Assembly (NCBI RefSeq): GCF_029633825.1
Contig: NZ_CP090641.1
Coordinates: 682,001 to 746,000, forward strand
DNA length: 64,000 nucleotides
From: Burkholderia contaminans
Lineage (GTDB): Bacteria; Pseudomonadota; Gammaproteobacteria; Burkholderiales; Burkholderiaceae
Direction of reading: 5' to 3'
Positions 45,927-55,885 of the stretch are shown one piece after another. Each line of letters opens with the position of its first letter. Within the stretch, counting starts at the first letter, position 1. The notes under the pieces are model-generated. The model did no database searches. It was given only the letters and a program-made list of their open reading frames with translations, and was not told where the DNA came from. Both the position numbers and the translations under genes were made by a program.

Positions 45927-46912
45927 AAGTGCTCGTGACAGGCGGAGCGGGCTATATCGGCAGCCACACCTGCAAGGCGCTCGCGGCAGCGGGACACGAA
46001 CCGGTCGCCTACGACAACCTGTCGACCGGCCATCGCGACGCGGTTCGCTGGGGGCCGCTCGTCGCGGCCGACATTCTCGACCGCGACGCGCTGTCGAAGG
46101 CGTTCGCCGCACATCGGCCCGACGTCGTGATCCATTTCGCCGCACTCGCGTACGTCGGCGATTCGGTGCTCGCACCCGAGCGCTATTACACGGTCAACGT
46201 CGCCGGCACCTGCACGCTGCTGAGCGCGATGCACGCGGCGGGCGTCGGCCGGATCGTGATGTCGTCGTCGTGCGCGACCTACGGCATTCCGGACGCGCTG
46301 CCGATCTCGGAGCGCACGCCGCAGCAGCCGATCAATCCGTACGGCTTCACGAAGTACGCGATGGAACGGATGGCCGCCGATTTCGAGCGCGCATACGGGC
46401 TGAAGTGGGTCGCGCTGCGCTACTTCAACGCGGCCGGCGCGGACCCCGACGGCGAGATCGGCGAATGCCACGAACCGGAAACGCACGCGCTGCCGCTTGC
46501 GATCCGCGCGGCACTCGGCACGGGGCACGCGTTCCAGGTGATGGGCACCGACTACCCGACGCCCGACGGCTCGGCGATTCGCGACTACGTGCACGTGAGC
46601 GACCTCGCCGACGCGCACCTGAAAGCGACCGCCTATCTGTGCGGCGGCGGCCACAGCGTCGCACTGAATCTCGGCACCGGCAAAGGAACGTCGGTGCTCG
46701 ACGCACTGCGCGCCGTCGAAGCCGTGACGGGCCGCCGCGTGCCGACGGTAACGGCCTCGCGCCGCCCGGGCGACCCGCCCGAGCTGTACGCCGACGCCAC
46801 GAAAGCCGCGCTCGTGCTCGGCTGGCGGCCGCGTTTCACCGAGATCGAGCCGATGGTCGAACACGCCGCGGCGTGGTTTCAGAAAGCACTGCAGTTCGAA
46901 TCCGGCAAGTGA
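45923..46912 (+). CDS. galE: UDP-glucose 4-epimerase-like enzyme (GalE family)
   Basis: A 329-residue extended [45 protein letters not shown] (Ser), [12 protein letters not shown] (Tyr, Lys), [13 protein letters not shown] and the GalE-specific [15 protein letters not shown]. It interconverts UDP-glucose/galactose or UDP-xylose/arabinose. In this context the second is also attractive because UDP-xylose is made by the preceding enzyme. It starts within the stop of the decarboxylase gene. The spacing to the UDP-glucose dehydrogenase is 35 bases. Confidence 0.9.
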   Translation: MKVLVTGGAGYIGSHTCKALAAAGHEPVAYDNLSTGHRDAVRWGPLVAADILDRDALSKAFAAHRPDVVIHFAALAYVGDSVLAPERYYTVNVAGTCTLLSAMHAAGVGRIVMSSSCATYGIPDALPISERTPQQPINPYGFTKYAMERMAADFERAYGLKWVALRYFNAAGADPDGEIGECHEPETHALPLAIRAALGTGHAFQVMGTDYPTPDGSAIRDYVHVSDLADAHLKATAYLCGGGHSVALNLGTGKGTSVLDALRAVEAVTGRRVPTVTASRRPGDPPELYADATKAALVLGWRPRFTEIEPMVEHAAAWFQKALQFESGK

Positions 46913-46947
46913 GCCAGTTTCCTTGAATGCCACGCAGGGGAATCACC

Positions 46948-48351
46948 ATGAATGTACGGATCGCCATCGTCGGCACGGGCTACGTCGGGCTGGTCAGCGG
47001 CGCGTGCTTTGCCGATCTCGGGCATGACGTCGTCTGCATCGACAACAATCGCGGCAAGATCGACGCACTGAACGAAGGCTGCATGCCGATCTACGAACCG
47101 GGCCTCGACGCCGTCGTCGCCCGCAATGTCGAACGCGGCACGCTGCGCTTCAGCAGCGACCTCGCGGCGAGCGTGCGCGATCGCGACGCGGTATTCATCG
47201 CGGTCGGCACGCCGACGCTGCCGGGCACCGACCAGGCGGACCTGCGGTATGTCGAGGCGGCCGCGCGCGAGATCGCGTCGAACCTGACCGGCTTCGCGGT
47301 CGTCGTCACGAAGTCGACGGTGCCGGTGGGCACCAACCGGATCGTCAAGCAGATCGTCGAACGCTGCGCGCCGGACGGCATCGACGCGGCGATCGCATCG
47401 AATCCGGAGTTCCTGCGCGAAGGCTCGGCGATCGACGATTTCATGCACCCGGACCGCGTCGTGTTCGGCGCGGAGCATCCGCGTGCGATCGAGATCATGA
47501 AGGCCATCTATGCGCCGCTGGAGGCGATGGGCCATCTCGTGCTCGCGACCGAAATCGAAACGGCCGAACTCGTGAAATACGCGGCGAATGCGTTCCTCGC
47601 GGTGAAGATCAGCTACATCAACGAGATCTCGGACCTGTGCGAAGCCGTCGGCGCCGATGTCGAACTGGTCGCAAACGGGATGGGCCTCGACCGCCGCATC
47701 GGCGCATCGTTCCTCAAGGCCGGCCCCGGCTGGGGCGGCTCGTGCTTCCCGAAGGACACGCGCGCGCTGAAGGCGACGGCTTCCGAGCATGCGGTGCCGC
47801 TGCGCATCGTCAGCGCGGCGATCGAATCGAATGCGCTGCGCAAGGAGCAGATCCTGCGCCGCATCGAGAAGGCGTGCGGCGGCTCGATCAAGGACAAGCG
47901 CATCGCAGTGCTCGGCCTCACGTTCAAAGGCCAGACCGACGACGTGCGCGAAAGCCCGAGCATCGACGTGATCCAGCTGCTCGTCGGCGCGGGCGCGCAT
48001 ATCCGTGCGTACGACCCGGCGCGTCCGCATGAGGCATCGCGGCTGCTGCCGCAGGTATTCATGGAAGGTAGCGCGATCGACGCGGTGCGCAGCGCGGACG
48101 CCGTCGTCGTGATGACCGAATGGAAAGCGTTCGAGGCACTCGATCTCGCCGACCTCGCGGATCACATGGCCGATCCCGTGATGCTCGACATGCGCAACCT
48201 GTTCAACGAACGGCTCGCCGTCGACAGCGGCTTTCGCCGCTATGAACGCCTGGGCCGCTCGTGCGGCGAACGCACGCCGGCCGACCCGGCACCGGAACAA
48301 CCGCATGCCAGCGAGGACACCCGGCCGCCACGCGGCCTGCTTCAGGACTGA
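46948..48351 (+). CDS. UDP-glucose 6-dehydrogenase
   Basis: A 467-residue enzyme: NAD motif IAIVGTGYVGLVSGACFADL, central helix with TAELVKYAANAFLAVKISYINE, the catalytic Cys266 in GWGGSCFPKDTRAL, and the C-terminal UDP domain (VLGLTFKGQTDDVRESPSID). It oxidises UDP-glucose to UDP-glucuronate, the precursor for the decarboxylase at the start of the operon. The tail after residue 435 is a Pro/Arg-rich extension unlike the core family. AGGGG precedes the ATG. Confidence 0.94.
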   Translation: MNVRIAIVGTGYVGLVSGACFADLGHDVVCIDNNRGKIDALNEGCMPIYEPGLDAVVARNVERGTLRFSSDLAASVRDRDAVFIAVGTPTLPGTDQADLRYVEAAAREIASNLTGFAVVVTKSTVPVGTNRIVKQIVERCAPDGIDAAIASNPEFLREGSAIDDFMHPDRVVFGAEHPRAIEIMKAIYAPLEAMGHLVLATEIETAELVKYAANAFLAVKISYINEISDLCEAVGADVELVANGMGLDRRIGASFLKAGPGWGGSCFPKDTRALKATASEHAVPLRIVSAAIESNALRKEQILRRIEKACGGSIKDKRIAVLGLTFKGQTDDVRESPSIDVIQLLVGAGAHIRAYDPARPHEASRLLPQVFMEGSAIDAVRSADAVVVMTEWKAFEALDLADLADHMADPVMLDMRNLFNERLAVDSGFRRYERLGRSCGERTPADPAPEQPHASEDTRPPRGLLQD

Positions 48352-48377
48352 TGATCTGACCTTGACGGGAGAACACC

Positions 48378-51047
48378 ATGAAGAAGCTGGTTGCGTCGCT
48401 TGCGGGCGGCCTCGCGCCGGATACCGCCGATACCACCGATACCGCCGACACCACCGACGCCGACGCGGATCGCACCGCCTCGATGAACGCGGACGCTCCG
48501 CTCGTCGTTCCGTTGATGGACAGCGGGACCAGCATCGTCTTCCACATCCTCGCGCTGGGCTGGTTCGTCGCGCTGGGCATCTTCTGGCGCTGGTGGTTAC
48601 GCGACGAGCACTATGTGGATGCCTTCCGCTTCGGCGTCAACTGCTTCGTGCTGTTCTGGACCACCTTCATTCCCGGCTACTTCATCTTCATCATCCGCTC
48701 GGCGGTCGTGCCGAACCCCGCGCTGCCGGTGCCGCGCGACTGGCGCGTCGCGATGGTCGCCACCAAGGCGCCGTCCGAACCGTTCGACATCGTCCGCACG
48801 ACGCTGCTCGCGATGCTCGACCAGACCTACCCGCACGATACGTGGCTCGCCGACGAAGACCCGTCGCCCGAGACGCTCGACTGGTGCCGCGAGCACGGCG
48901 TGTTCGTGTCGACGCGGCGCGGCATCGCCGCGTACCACCGGGCGAGCTGGCCGCGCCGGACCAAGTGCAAGGAAGGCAATCTCGCGTACTTCTACGACAT
49001 GGTCGGCTACGACAACTACGATTTCGTGTCGCAGCTCGATGCCGACCACGTGCCGACCCGCACCTATCTCGAGGAGATGCTGCGGCCGTTCGTCGATCCG
49101 GCGGTCGGCTACGTGTCGGCGCCGAGCATCTGCGACAGCAATGCGGCCACGAGCTGGAGCGCACGCGGGCGCGTGAACGTCGAAGGGCCGCTGCACGGCA
49201 CGATGCAGGCCGGCTATGCGGGCGGCCTCGCGCCGCTGTGCATCGGCTCGCACTATGCGGTGCGCTGCCGTGCGCTGCGCGAGATCGGCGGGCTCGGGCC
49301 CGAGCTCGCCGAGGATCACTCGACCACGATGATCTTCAATTCGAAGGGCTGGCGCGGCATGCATGCGCTGAACGCGATCGCGAACGGCGAAGGGCCGCGC
49401 ACGTTCGGCGACCTGGCCACGCAGGAATTCCAGTGGTCCAAGAGCGTGATGATCATCATGCTGCGCTACACGCGCCGCTATTTCATGGGGCTGCCGCTGA
49501 AGCTGAAGGCGCAGTTCCTGTTCTGCCAGCTGTGGTATCCGCTGTGCGCGCTCGCGATGGCCGGCGGCGTCGTGATTCCGGTCGTCGCGCTGCTCACCGG
49601 CCGCGTGTGGGCGCACGTCGACTACCTCACGTACCTCACCTACGCACTGCCGCTGGCCGTGCTGCTGCTGTGCGTCGTGACCTGGGCCACGCATTCGACG
49701 CGCTCGTGCCGCCCGCTGAATACGAAACTGCTGTCGTGGGAAGGCCTGTCGTTCGTGTTCGCACGCTGGCCGTGGGTCGTGCTCGGCTGCGCGTCGGCGC
49801 TGTTCGACTGCGCGCGCGGCAAGGAATTTTCGTTCAAGGTCACGCCGAAAGGCGGCACGATCGAACAGGACGCGCCGCTGCGCGTGGTCGCCCCGTATCT
49901 GCTGATCTCGCTGTTCTGCAGCCTGCCCGTCGTCACGGTCGAGAATCCGCGCAACGCCGCGGGCTTCTATCTGTTCTCGACACTGACGAGCATCCTGTAT
50001 CTGGTGATCGCGGCCGTCGTCGCGGTAAATCACGGCCGCGAGCAAGGGCTCGAGTGGTCGGCGCTCAGGCAGATGTTCTTCAGCCGCCTGCCCGTGCGCA
50101 ACGCGCTGTTCGTGATCGCGCTCGCGATGCTGCTGTCGGGCATCGGGCTGCGCGCGCCAAGAGGCTGGCAGGCGATGATGTGGCGCTCGGGTTTGCCGGC
50201 CGTGGTCGCGCCCGTGCCGGGCGAACCGGTGAAGCAGCCCGAACTCGGCGCCTACGATCCCGGGAACACGCTCGCAGGCGAGCGGAATCTCGCGTTCGAC
50301 CATGTATTCGTGTCGTGGAACGCGCCCGACATCCGTGCGGAAATCGACGATGCGTACCGGAGCGCGCAAGCGCGCAACCGCGCGCTGATGCTGACCGTCG
50401 AGCCCTGGGCGGCCAACGACACGCGACCAGGCGCGCTGCTCGACGATATCGCGCACGGGCGCTACGACGCGCGGATCGCGGCCACCTGCTCGGCAATCGC
50501 CGCGTTGAAAAGCCCCGTGTTCGTGCGCTGGGGCCACGAGATGGAGGCCGACACCGGGCGCTATCCGTGGGCCATCGGCGACGCGTCGGCTTACGTGCAG
50601 GCGTACCGGCGGGTCGTAACCGCCTGCCGCGCGATGACCGACCAGATCCGCTTCGTGTGGTCGCCGGCCGGCAACCGGAACCTCGACGACTATTTCCCGG
50701 GCCGCGGCTATGTGGACGACATCGGCCTGTCCGTGTTCGACTGCCCGCGCTGCGCGGTCTGGCCGGCCGGCGGCCACGCGTCCGCCGCGAGCATCCTGCG
50801 AACCAAGTACGAACGGGTGGCCGACTACGGGCTGCCGGTGATGGTCACGGAGCTCGGCGTCGACGGGTCGAGTTCGCGCAAGCGCGAGGCGCTCGACGAA
50901 TTCCAGCGGTCGCTGTGGCGCTATCCGCTGCTGAAGGCCGTGGTGTATTTCAACGCGGTCGATACGCCCGGCGCGTGGCCGGCGCATTACGTGCCCGACT
51001 GGCGGATCGCGCCGGCTTTCCTGCAGACGACGGTGGTCGCCCGGTGA
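48378..51047 (+). CDS. Membrane GT2 polysaccharide synthase fused to a GH26-like domain
   Basis: An 889-residue fusion. An acidic N-terminal stretch of DT/DA repeats (about 14-31) precedes membrane segments near 50-70 and 80-100. The GT2 domain (about 115-380) contains the metal motif SQLDADH (Asp221, Asp223), the acceptor-site acidic pair in LAEDHSTTM, and EFQW in place of QxxRW. More membrane segments follow (about 385-570). After about residue 625 a glycoside hydrolase of GH26 type appears: acid/base region VRWGHEME (Glu721), and probable nucleophile Glu825 in VMVTELGVDG. The protein would polymerise a sugar nucleotide and export it, while the C-terminal domain edits or cuts the chain. Final gene of the operon. 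Confidence 0.85.
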   Translation: MKKLVASLAGGLAPDTADTTDTADTTDADADRTASMNADAPLVVPLMDSGTSIVFHILALGWFVALGIFWRWWLRDEHYVDAFRFGVNCFVLFWTTFIPGYFIFIIRSAVVPNPALPVPRDWRVAMVATKAPSEPFDIVRTTLLAMLDQTYPHDTWLADEDPSPETLDWCREHGVFVSTRRGIAAYHRASWPRRTKCKEGNLAYFYDMVGYDNYDFVSQLDADHVPTRTYLEEMLRPFVDPAVGYVSAPSICDSNAATSWSARGRVNVEGPLHGTMQAGYAGGLAPLCIGSHYAVRCRALREIGGLGPELAEDHSTTMIFNSKGWRGMHALNAIANGEGPRTFGDLATQEFQWSKSVMIIMLRYTRRYFMGLPLKLKAQFLFCQLWYPLCALAMAGGVVIPVVALLTGRVWAHVDYLTYLTYALPLAVLLLCVVTWATHSTRSCRPLNTKLLSWEGLSFVFARWPWVVLGCASALFDCARGKEFSFKVTPKGGTIEQDAPLRVVAPYLLISLFCSLPVVTVENPRNAAGFYLFSTLTSILYLVIAAVVAVNHGREQGLEWSALRQMFFSRLPVRNALFVIALAMLLSGIGLRAPRGWQAMMWRSGLPAVVAPVPGEPVKQPELGAYDPGNTLAGERNLAFDHVFVSWNAPDIRAEIDDAYRSAQARNRALMLTVEPWAANDTRPGALLDDIAHGRYDARIAATCSAIAALKSPVFVRWGHEMEADTGRYPWAIGDASAYVQAYRRVVTACRAMTDQIRFVWSPAGNRNLDDYFPGRGYVDDIGLSVFDCPRCAVWPAGGHASAASILRTKYERVADYGLPVMVTELGVDGSSSRKREALDEFQRSLWRYPLLKAVVYFNAVDTPGAWPAHYVPDWRIAPAFLQTTVVAR

Positions 51048-51091
51048 CAGGCGCGGCGATCGGCGACGCGCGGGCTTTCAGCGATCTGCCG

Positions 51092-52015
51092 TCAGCCGAG
51101 CAGTTCCTTCCTGCGCAACTGCACGACGTCGCGCATCGGCGGCGCGCCGAACAGCCGGCTGTATTCGCGGCTGAACTGTGACGCGCTCTCGTAGCCGACG
51201 ACGGCGGCCACCGACCCGACGTCGCCGCCCTGCCGCAGCAGCAGCCGCCGCGCCTCGTGCAGCCGCAACTGCTTCTGGTACTGCAGCGGGCTCAGCGTCG
51301 TCACGTGCTTGAAATGATGGTGCAGCGACGACACGCTCATGTTGACCGCCTGCGCGAGCGACTCGACGCGCATCGGCTCGGCGAAGTGATCGCGGATCCA
51401 TTCGATCGCGCGGGCGATCCGGTGCGTCTGGCTGCCCGCGATCGCCATGTGCCGCAGCCGCGTGCCCTGCCCGCTCGTCATCAGCCGGTACAGCAGTTCC
51501 TTTTCGATCAGCGGCGCGACGACCGCAATGTCGGCCGGCGTATCGAGCAGTCGCATCAGCCGCAGCGCGGCATCGAGCAGCGGCGGCGTCAGCTCGGCGA
51601 GCGCGATCCCCTCGCCTTCGGGGCCCGCGTCCGGCTCGGGCAGCCGCATCTCGGCCGCGAGCTCGACGATGCGCTGCGGATCGAGCGTCAGCGACAGGCA
51701 CAGGTACGGCGCGTCCGGCGACGCGCGCGTCACGCGCGACAGGATCGGCAAGTCGATGGAGGTAATCAGGCAATTCTGCGCGTCGTACTCGTAGGCCTGG
51801 CCGGCCACGATCACGCGCTTCGAGCCCTGCGCGGCGATCACGAGCGCGGCGCGCGACACGCCGCAGCCGAGATCGACCGGCCGCGTGTGCCGGTGCAGCA
51901 TCAAACCCGGCACGGCCGTTGAATGCGAGCCGTCCGCGGGCGCGAAACGGCTGATCAGCGTCGCCAGCTCGCGCTGCCCGGATTCGCGCGACGCCACGAT
52001 ATCGGTCATGTCCAT
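51092..52015 (-). CDS. AraC-family regulator with AraC_N-type domain
   Basis: A 307-residue regulator. The N-terminal domain contains VPGLMLHRHTRPVDLGCGVS and ALVIAAQGSKRVIVAGQAYEY, typical of the AraC_N group. The C-terminal AraC domain has MRVESLAQAVNMSVSSLHHHF and SVAAVVGYESASQFSREYSRLF. ATG 52015 has GAGGAA upstream; ATG 52009 is an alternative. It is divergent from iorAB across about 180 bases, which contain AT-rich direct repeats of TTTGCAGGATT, so control of iorAB is likely. Confidence 0.88.
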   Translation of the reverse strand: MDMTDIVASRESGQRELATLISRFAPADGSHSTAVPGLMLHRHTRPVDLGCGVSRAALVIAAQGSKRVIVAGQAYEYDAQNCLITSIDLPILSRVTRASPDAPYLCLSLTLDPQRIVELAAEMRLPEPDAGPEGEGIALAELTPPLLDAALRLMRLLDTPADIAVVAPLIEKELLYRLMTSGQGTRLRHMAIAGSQTHRIARAIEWIRDHFAEPMRVESLAQAVNMSVSSLHHHFKHVTTLSPLQYQKQLRLHEARRLLLRQGGDVGSVAAVVGYESASQFSREYSRLFGAPPMRDVVQLRRKELLG

Positions 52016-52196
52016 GACGCTTCCTCGATAGATTTCCTCATGTCGCGGGAGCATAGCGAAACCGCCCGCGACCTGCCGGGGATTTGCAGGATTGTTCAAT
52101 AAATTTGCAGGATTGGGTAGACGCAAAAACCGATGCCTCGCGCACACTGCCCGCTGACCGGGCGCATGCCGGGTTTTCCCCACGGAGACAATCACA

Positions 52197-52658
52197 ATGC
52201 CTACCTCGTTTGTCCTCAACGGCAAGAACGTCACGCTCGACGCCGATCCGTCGATGCCCGTCCTCTGGGCGATTCGCGAACACGCGGGACTGACCGGCAC
52301 GAAGTTCGGCTGCGGCATGGCGCAGTGCGGCGCGTGCACCGTGCATCTCGAAGGCCAGGCCGTCCGCTCGTGCGTGCTGCCGCTCGCCGGCATCGCGGGC
52401 AAGCACGTCACGACGATCGAAGGCCTGCAGAGCAAGCCCGCGCAGGCCGTGCAGGCCGCCTGGGTCAAGCTGCAGGTGCCGCAGTGCGGCTACTGCCAGT
52501 CCGGCCAGATCATGTCGGCCACCGCGCTGCTCGAACAGAACCCGAAGCCGACCGACGCGGACATCGACGCCGCGATGAACGGCAACCTGTGCCGCTGTGC
52601 GACCTACGCCCGCATCCGGGCGGCGATCCACGACGCGGCCGCGACGCTGGGAGCCTGA
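52197..52658 (+). CDS. iorA: Isoquinoline 1-oxidoreductase-like alpha subunit (2Fe-2S)
   Basis: A 153-residue iron-sulphur subunit with a plant-type 2Fe-2S centre ([13 protein letters not shown] and the distal SC in VRSCVLP) and a second centre ([12 protein letters not shown] and [11 protein letters not shown]). It transfers electrons from the molybdopterin subunit encoded next. The spacing to iorB is two bases. Members oxidise isoquinoline or aldehydes; the true substrate here is unknown. Confidence 0.92.
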   Translation: MPTSFVLNGKNVTLDADPSMPVLWAIREHAGLTGTKFGCGMAQCGACTVHLEGQAVRSCVLPLAGIAGKHVTTIEGLQSKPAQAVQAAWVKLQVPQCGYCQSGQIMSATALLEQNPKPTDADIDAAMNGNLCRCATYARIRAAIHDAAATLGA

Positions 52659-52660
52659 CC

Positions 52661-54871
52661 ATGACGATCGAACTCGACAACACCGGGTCGGTGCGTCCGT
52701 CGCGCCGCACGTTCCTGAAGGCCGCGGGCGCCGCGGCCGCAGTCGGCCTGACCATCGGCTTCGACTTCAGCGGCTTCGGCCGCCGCGCGCTCGCCGCAAC
52801 CGCGCCCGCCGCCGGTTTCGCGCCGAACGCATTCCTGCGCATCACGCCCGACGGCACCGTCACGGTCATCGCGAAGCACGTCGAAATGGGCCAGGGCGCG
52901 TATACGGGCATCGCGACGATCGTCGCCGAGGAGCTCGACGCCGACTGGTCGCACGTGCGCGTCGAAAGCGCGCCCGCCGATGCGAAACGCTACGCGAACC
53001 TCGCGTTCGGCACGATGCAGGGCACGGGCGGCAGCTCGGCCATGTCGAACTCGTGGCAGCAACTGCGCGAAGCCGGCGGCAAGGCCCGCGCGATGCTGGT
53101 ATCGGCCGCGGCGGCCCGCTGGAAGGTGCCCGCGAGCGAGCTCACGACCGCGAATGGCGTCGTCACGCATGCGAAGAGCGGCAAGACGGCCGCGTACGGC
53201 ACGCTCGTCGCCGATGCGTCGAAGCTGCCGGTGCCGGACACGGTCACGCTGAAGCAGCCGGCCGATTTCAAGCTGATCGGTCACCCCATTCCGCGCGTCG
53301 ACGCGTCGGCCAAATCGAACGGCACCGCGCATTTCACGCTCGACACGACCGTCCCCGGCATGCGCGTCGCGCTGCTGCAGCGCCCGCCGCGCTTCGGCGC
53401 GAAGGTGAAGTCGTTCGACGCGACGGCGGCCAAGACCGTGCCGGGCGTCGTGTCGGTGGTGCAGGTGCCGGGCGGCGTCGCCGTCGTCGGCACCGGCTTC
53501 TGGGCCGCGAAGCAGGGCCGCGACGCGCTGAAGATCGAATGGGACGAAACGAACGCCGAGAAGCGCGGCTCGGACGAGATCATGCGCGAATACCGGCAGC
53601 TCGCCGACCAGCCGGGCACGTCGGCGCGCAAGGACGGCGATGCCGATGCGGCAATCACGGGCGCCGCGCGCAAGATCAGCGCGACGTACGAATTCCCGTA
53701 TCTCGCGCACGCGCCGATGGAGCCGCTCGACGCCGTCGTCAAACTGACGGCGAACAGCTGCGAGATCTGGGCGGGCGACCAGTTCCAGACGGTCGACCAG
53801 GCCAACGCGGCCCGGACGGCCGGCCTGAAGCCCGAGCAGGTGCAGATCCACACGCTGTACGCGGGCGGCAGCTTCGGCCGGCGCGCGAACGCGTGGTCGG
53901 ACTACGTGGTCGAGGCCGTGTCGATCGCCAAGGCGCTCGGCGCGGACGGCAAGCCCGTCAAGCTGCAGTGGACGCGCGAAGACGACATCCAGGGCGGCTT
54001 CTACCGGCCGATGTACTTCCACAAGCTCGACGCGGGGCTGACCGCGGACGGCAAGCTGGTCGGCTGGCGCCACCGGATCGTCGGCCAGTCGATCCTCGCC
54101 GGCACGCCGTTCGAGGCGTTCATGGTGAAGAACGGCATCGACGCCACCTCGGTCGAGGGCGCGGCGAACCTGCCGTACGCGGTGCCGAACGTGTCGGTCG
54201 AGCTCACCACCACCAAGGTCGGCCTGCCCGTGCTGTGGTGGCGCGTGGTCGGCAGCTCGCACACGGCCTATGCGGTCGAGGCGTTCATCGACGAAGCCGC
54301 GCACACCGCCGGCAAGGATCCGTACGCGTTCCGCCGCGACCTGCTCGAGAAGGAGCCGCGCATGCGCGCGGTGCTGGACCTCGCCGCGCAGAAGGCCGGC
54401 TGGGATCCGGACAAGCCGCTGCCGAAGGGCCGCGGGCGCGGGATTGCGGTCGCCGAGGCATTCAAGAGCTATGTCGCGCAGGTGGCCGAGGTGTCGGTGG
54501 ACGCGGACGGCAAGGTGAAGGTCGAGCGCGTGGTGTGCGCGGTCGATTGCGGGATCGCGATCAATCCCGACATCGTCGCCGCGCAGATGGAGGGCGGCAT
54601 CGGCTTCGGGCTCGGCGCGGCGATGCACAGCGCGATCACGCTGAAGGACGGCCAGGTCGAGCAGCGCAACTTCGACGGCTACCACGTGCTGCGGATGGCC
54701 GAGATGCCGAAGGTCGAAGTGCATATCGTGCCGTCGGCCGAAGCCCCGACCGGGGTCGGCGAGCCGGGCGTCGCGCCGATCGGGCCGGCGGTCGCGAACG
54801 CGATCTTCGCGGCGACGGGCAAGCGGCATTACGTGCTGCCGTTCGATTCTGCGGATAGCGCGAAGGCTTGA
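52661..54871 (+). CDS. iorB: Isoquinoline 1-oxidoreductase-like beta subunit (molybdopterin, Tat-exported)
   Basis: A 736-residue subunit. The N-terminal twin-arginine signal is [20 protein letters not shown], so the enzyme acts outside the cytoplasm. Molybdopterin-binding motifs include [48 protein letters not shown], and the C-terminal [20 protein letters not shown], where Glu near 705 is the catalytic base region. It matches the IorB type rather than cytosolic xanthine dehydrogenase. It is paired with the small subunit in an operon and ends at the terminator at 54885. Aldehyde or N-heterocycle oxidation is the expected chemistry. Confidence 0.92.
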   Translation: MTIELDNTGSVRPSRRTFLKAAGAAAAVGLTIGFDFSGFGRRALAATAPAAGFAPNAFLRITPDGTVTVIAKHVEMGQGAYTGIATIVAEELDADWSHVRVESAPADAKRYANLAFGTMQGTGGSSAMSNSWQQLREAGGKARAMLVSAAAARWKVPASELTTANGVVTHAKSGKTAAYGTLVADASKLPVPDTVTLKQPADFKLIGHPIPRVDASAKSNGTAHFTLDTTVPGMRVALLQRPPRFGAKVKSFDATAAKTVPGVVSVVQVPGGVAVVGTGFWAAKQGRDALKIEWDETNAEKRGSDEIMREYRQLADQPGTSARKDGDADAAITGAARKISATYEFPYLAHAPMEPLDAVVKLTANSCEIWAGDQFQTVDQANAARTAGLKPEQVQIHTLYAGGSFGRRANAWSDYVVEAVSIAKALGADGKPVKLQWTREDDIQGGFYRPMYFHKLDAGLTADGKLVGWRHRIVGQSILAGTPFEAFMVKNGIDATSVEGAANLPYAVPNVSVELTTTKVGLPVLWWRVVGSSHTAYAVEAFIDEAAHTAGKDPYAFRRDLLEKEPRMRAVLDLAAQKAGWDPDKPLPKGRGRGIAVAEAFKSYVAQVAEVSVDADGKVKVERVVCAVDCGIAINPDIVAAQMEGGIGFGLGAAMHSAITLKDGQVEQRNFDGYHVLRMAEMPKVEVHIVPSAEAPTGVGEPGVAPIGPAVANAIFAATGKRHYVLPFDSADSAKA

Positions 54872-54884
54872 GGATGGGCCGGAA

Positions 54885-54930
54885 CGCCGGCCGCGGGGCG
54901 GAAACGGCCCGCGGCCGGTGCTTTTTGTTC
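54885..54930 (+). terminator. Rho-independent terminator after iorB
   Basis: The 11-base arms CCGGCCGCGGG and CCCGCGGCCGG are followed by TGCTTTTTG. It lies 16 bases after the stop. Confidence 0.85.
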
Positions 54931-54942
54931 AGGAGGCTGGCA

Positions 54943-55136
54943 ATGTAGGGTTCCATGTCGGCAAAAATCTTTCATAACCAATTGATTCATATAGACAATC
55001 AATTGATCCATGTAGGGTTCTATGTCGGGTTCGCCATTCGGCCACAGCGACACTCCTCCGGCCTCGCTTCCCCACCTCGCCCAGCACGTTACGTCGGACG
55101 TAACGCCCGTAACGTCGCCCGTCAATGCTACGTAAC
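54943..55136. repeat. Repeat-rich intergenic region before the orphan winged-helix gene
   Basis: Within a 450-base non-coding gap, ATGTAGGGTTC-C/T-ATGTCGG occurs twice (54943 and 55010). Between them lie ATTGATT/AATCAATTGAT repeats. Further on, GTTACGTC, G, GACGTAAC at 55088-55104 is a perfect 17-base palindrome, and two more GTAACGTC/TACGTAAC half-sites lie at 55109 and 55129. The set looks like clustered operators for the winged-helix regulator downstream or for an incoming regulator of the type III secretion genes. Confidence 0.6.
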
Positions 55137-55325
55137 AATCCTTCACCATTATCCTGTCCCTTTTTTCGTCCGCTGCGCACGCCCCGTAAAAACTCGTTTA
55201 AATTCAAGGCCATCTCACCGCCCGCGCCGGTGCGATCGGCTGTCGATACCTGACGATCCGCCCCTGGCCCGGAAGTTGCAGCACAGGACTCGCAAACACT
55301 CCTTTACGGACATGCGAGGGCCACC

Positions 55326-55724
55326 ATGGATTGCAAATACCTGTACATCGACAACATAAAAATCAACTTCGTGCGCCGCACGATCGAAATCGACAACAAG
55401 ATCATTGATGTCACGCCGCGTGAATTCGACGTCGTCGAATTCCTGCTCGACAACATGAACAAGATCGTGCCGCGGCAGGCAATCCAGGAAGCCGTGTGGG
55501 GCCGTGAACTCGGCGTGTCGTCGCGCACGCTCGATACCCACATCTCGCGTATCCGTTCGAAGCTGCAGCTCGATCACGACAAGAACCTGCGGATCATCCC
55601 GATCTACGCGGTCGGCTATCGCCTCGTGCTGTTCGGTGCGGCGATGACGCACGTCGAGCGCCACGAAGCCGCGCCGATCCTGCGCGCTACACCGCAGCCC
55701 GCGATGGTCGCCGACTACGCGTAA
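55326..55724 (+). CDS. Orphan OmpR-type winged-helix regulator
   Basis: A 132-residue protein consisting of a single winged-helix DNA-binding domain (about residues 8-105): VTPREFDVVEFLLDNMNKIV, then VSSRTLDTHISRIRSKLQL and IPIYAVGYRLVLF. It lacks a receiver or membrane domain. Its start is less GC-rich than neighbouring genes. GAGGG precedes the ATG. The position next to type III secretion genes suggests a pathway-specific regulator, but the direction of control is unknown. Single-domain OmpR-like activators are known from other type III clusters (for example HrpG/HilA-type proteins have similar domains). Confidence 0.85.
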   Translation: MDCKYLYIDNIKINFVRRTIEIDNKIIDVTPREFDVVEFLLDNMNKIVPRQAIQEAVWGRELGVSSRTLDTHISRIRSKLQLDHDKNLRIIPIYAVGYRLVLFGAAMTHVERHEAAPILRATPQPAMVADYA

Positions 55725-55863
55725 TGCTTCGCCCGCGCGCCGCGCGTTCGCGGCAAGCGGGCAACGTGTCCCCCCAACGCGCTGCGGCGAGCCGCAGCGC
55801 CTCGCGGCCCGCCCGTCGGACGCAGCCTGCACGCCGCCCGGCCCGCCAGCCAGTCGCGACCCG

Positions 55864-55885
55864 ACCGCCGCCTCCGGGCGGCGGT
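55864..55885. terminator. Perfect GC-rich hairpin after the winged-helix gene
   Basis: ACCGCCGCC and GGCGGCGGT around TCCG, followed by TGCCTTTGC. It is a probable terminator with a weak T tract, 140 bases after the stop. The rest of 55725-56093 shows no gene. Confidence 0.5.

Noticed and set aside
48597..50987. A 796-codon minus-strand open frame over the GT2-GH26 gene
   Set aside because: Antisense shadow; the sense frame has intact domains and motifs.
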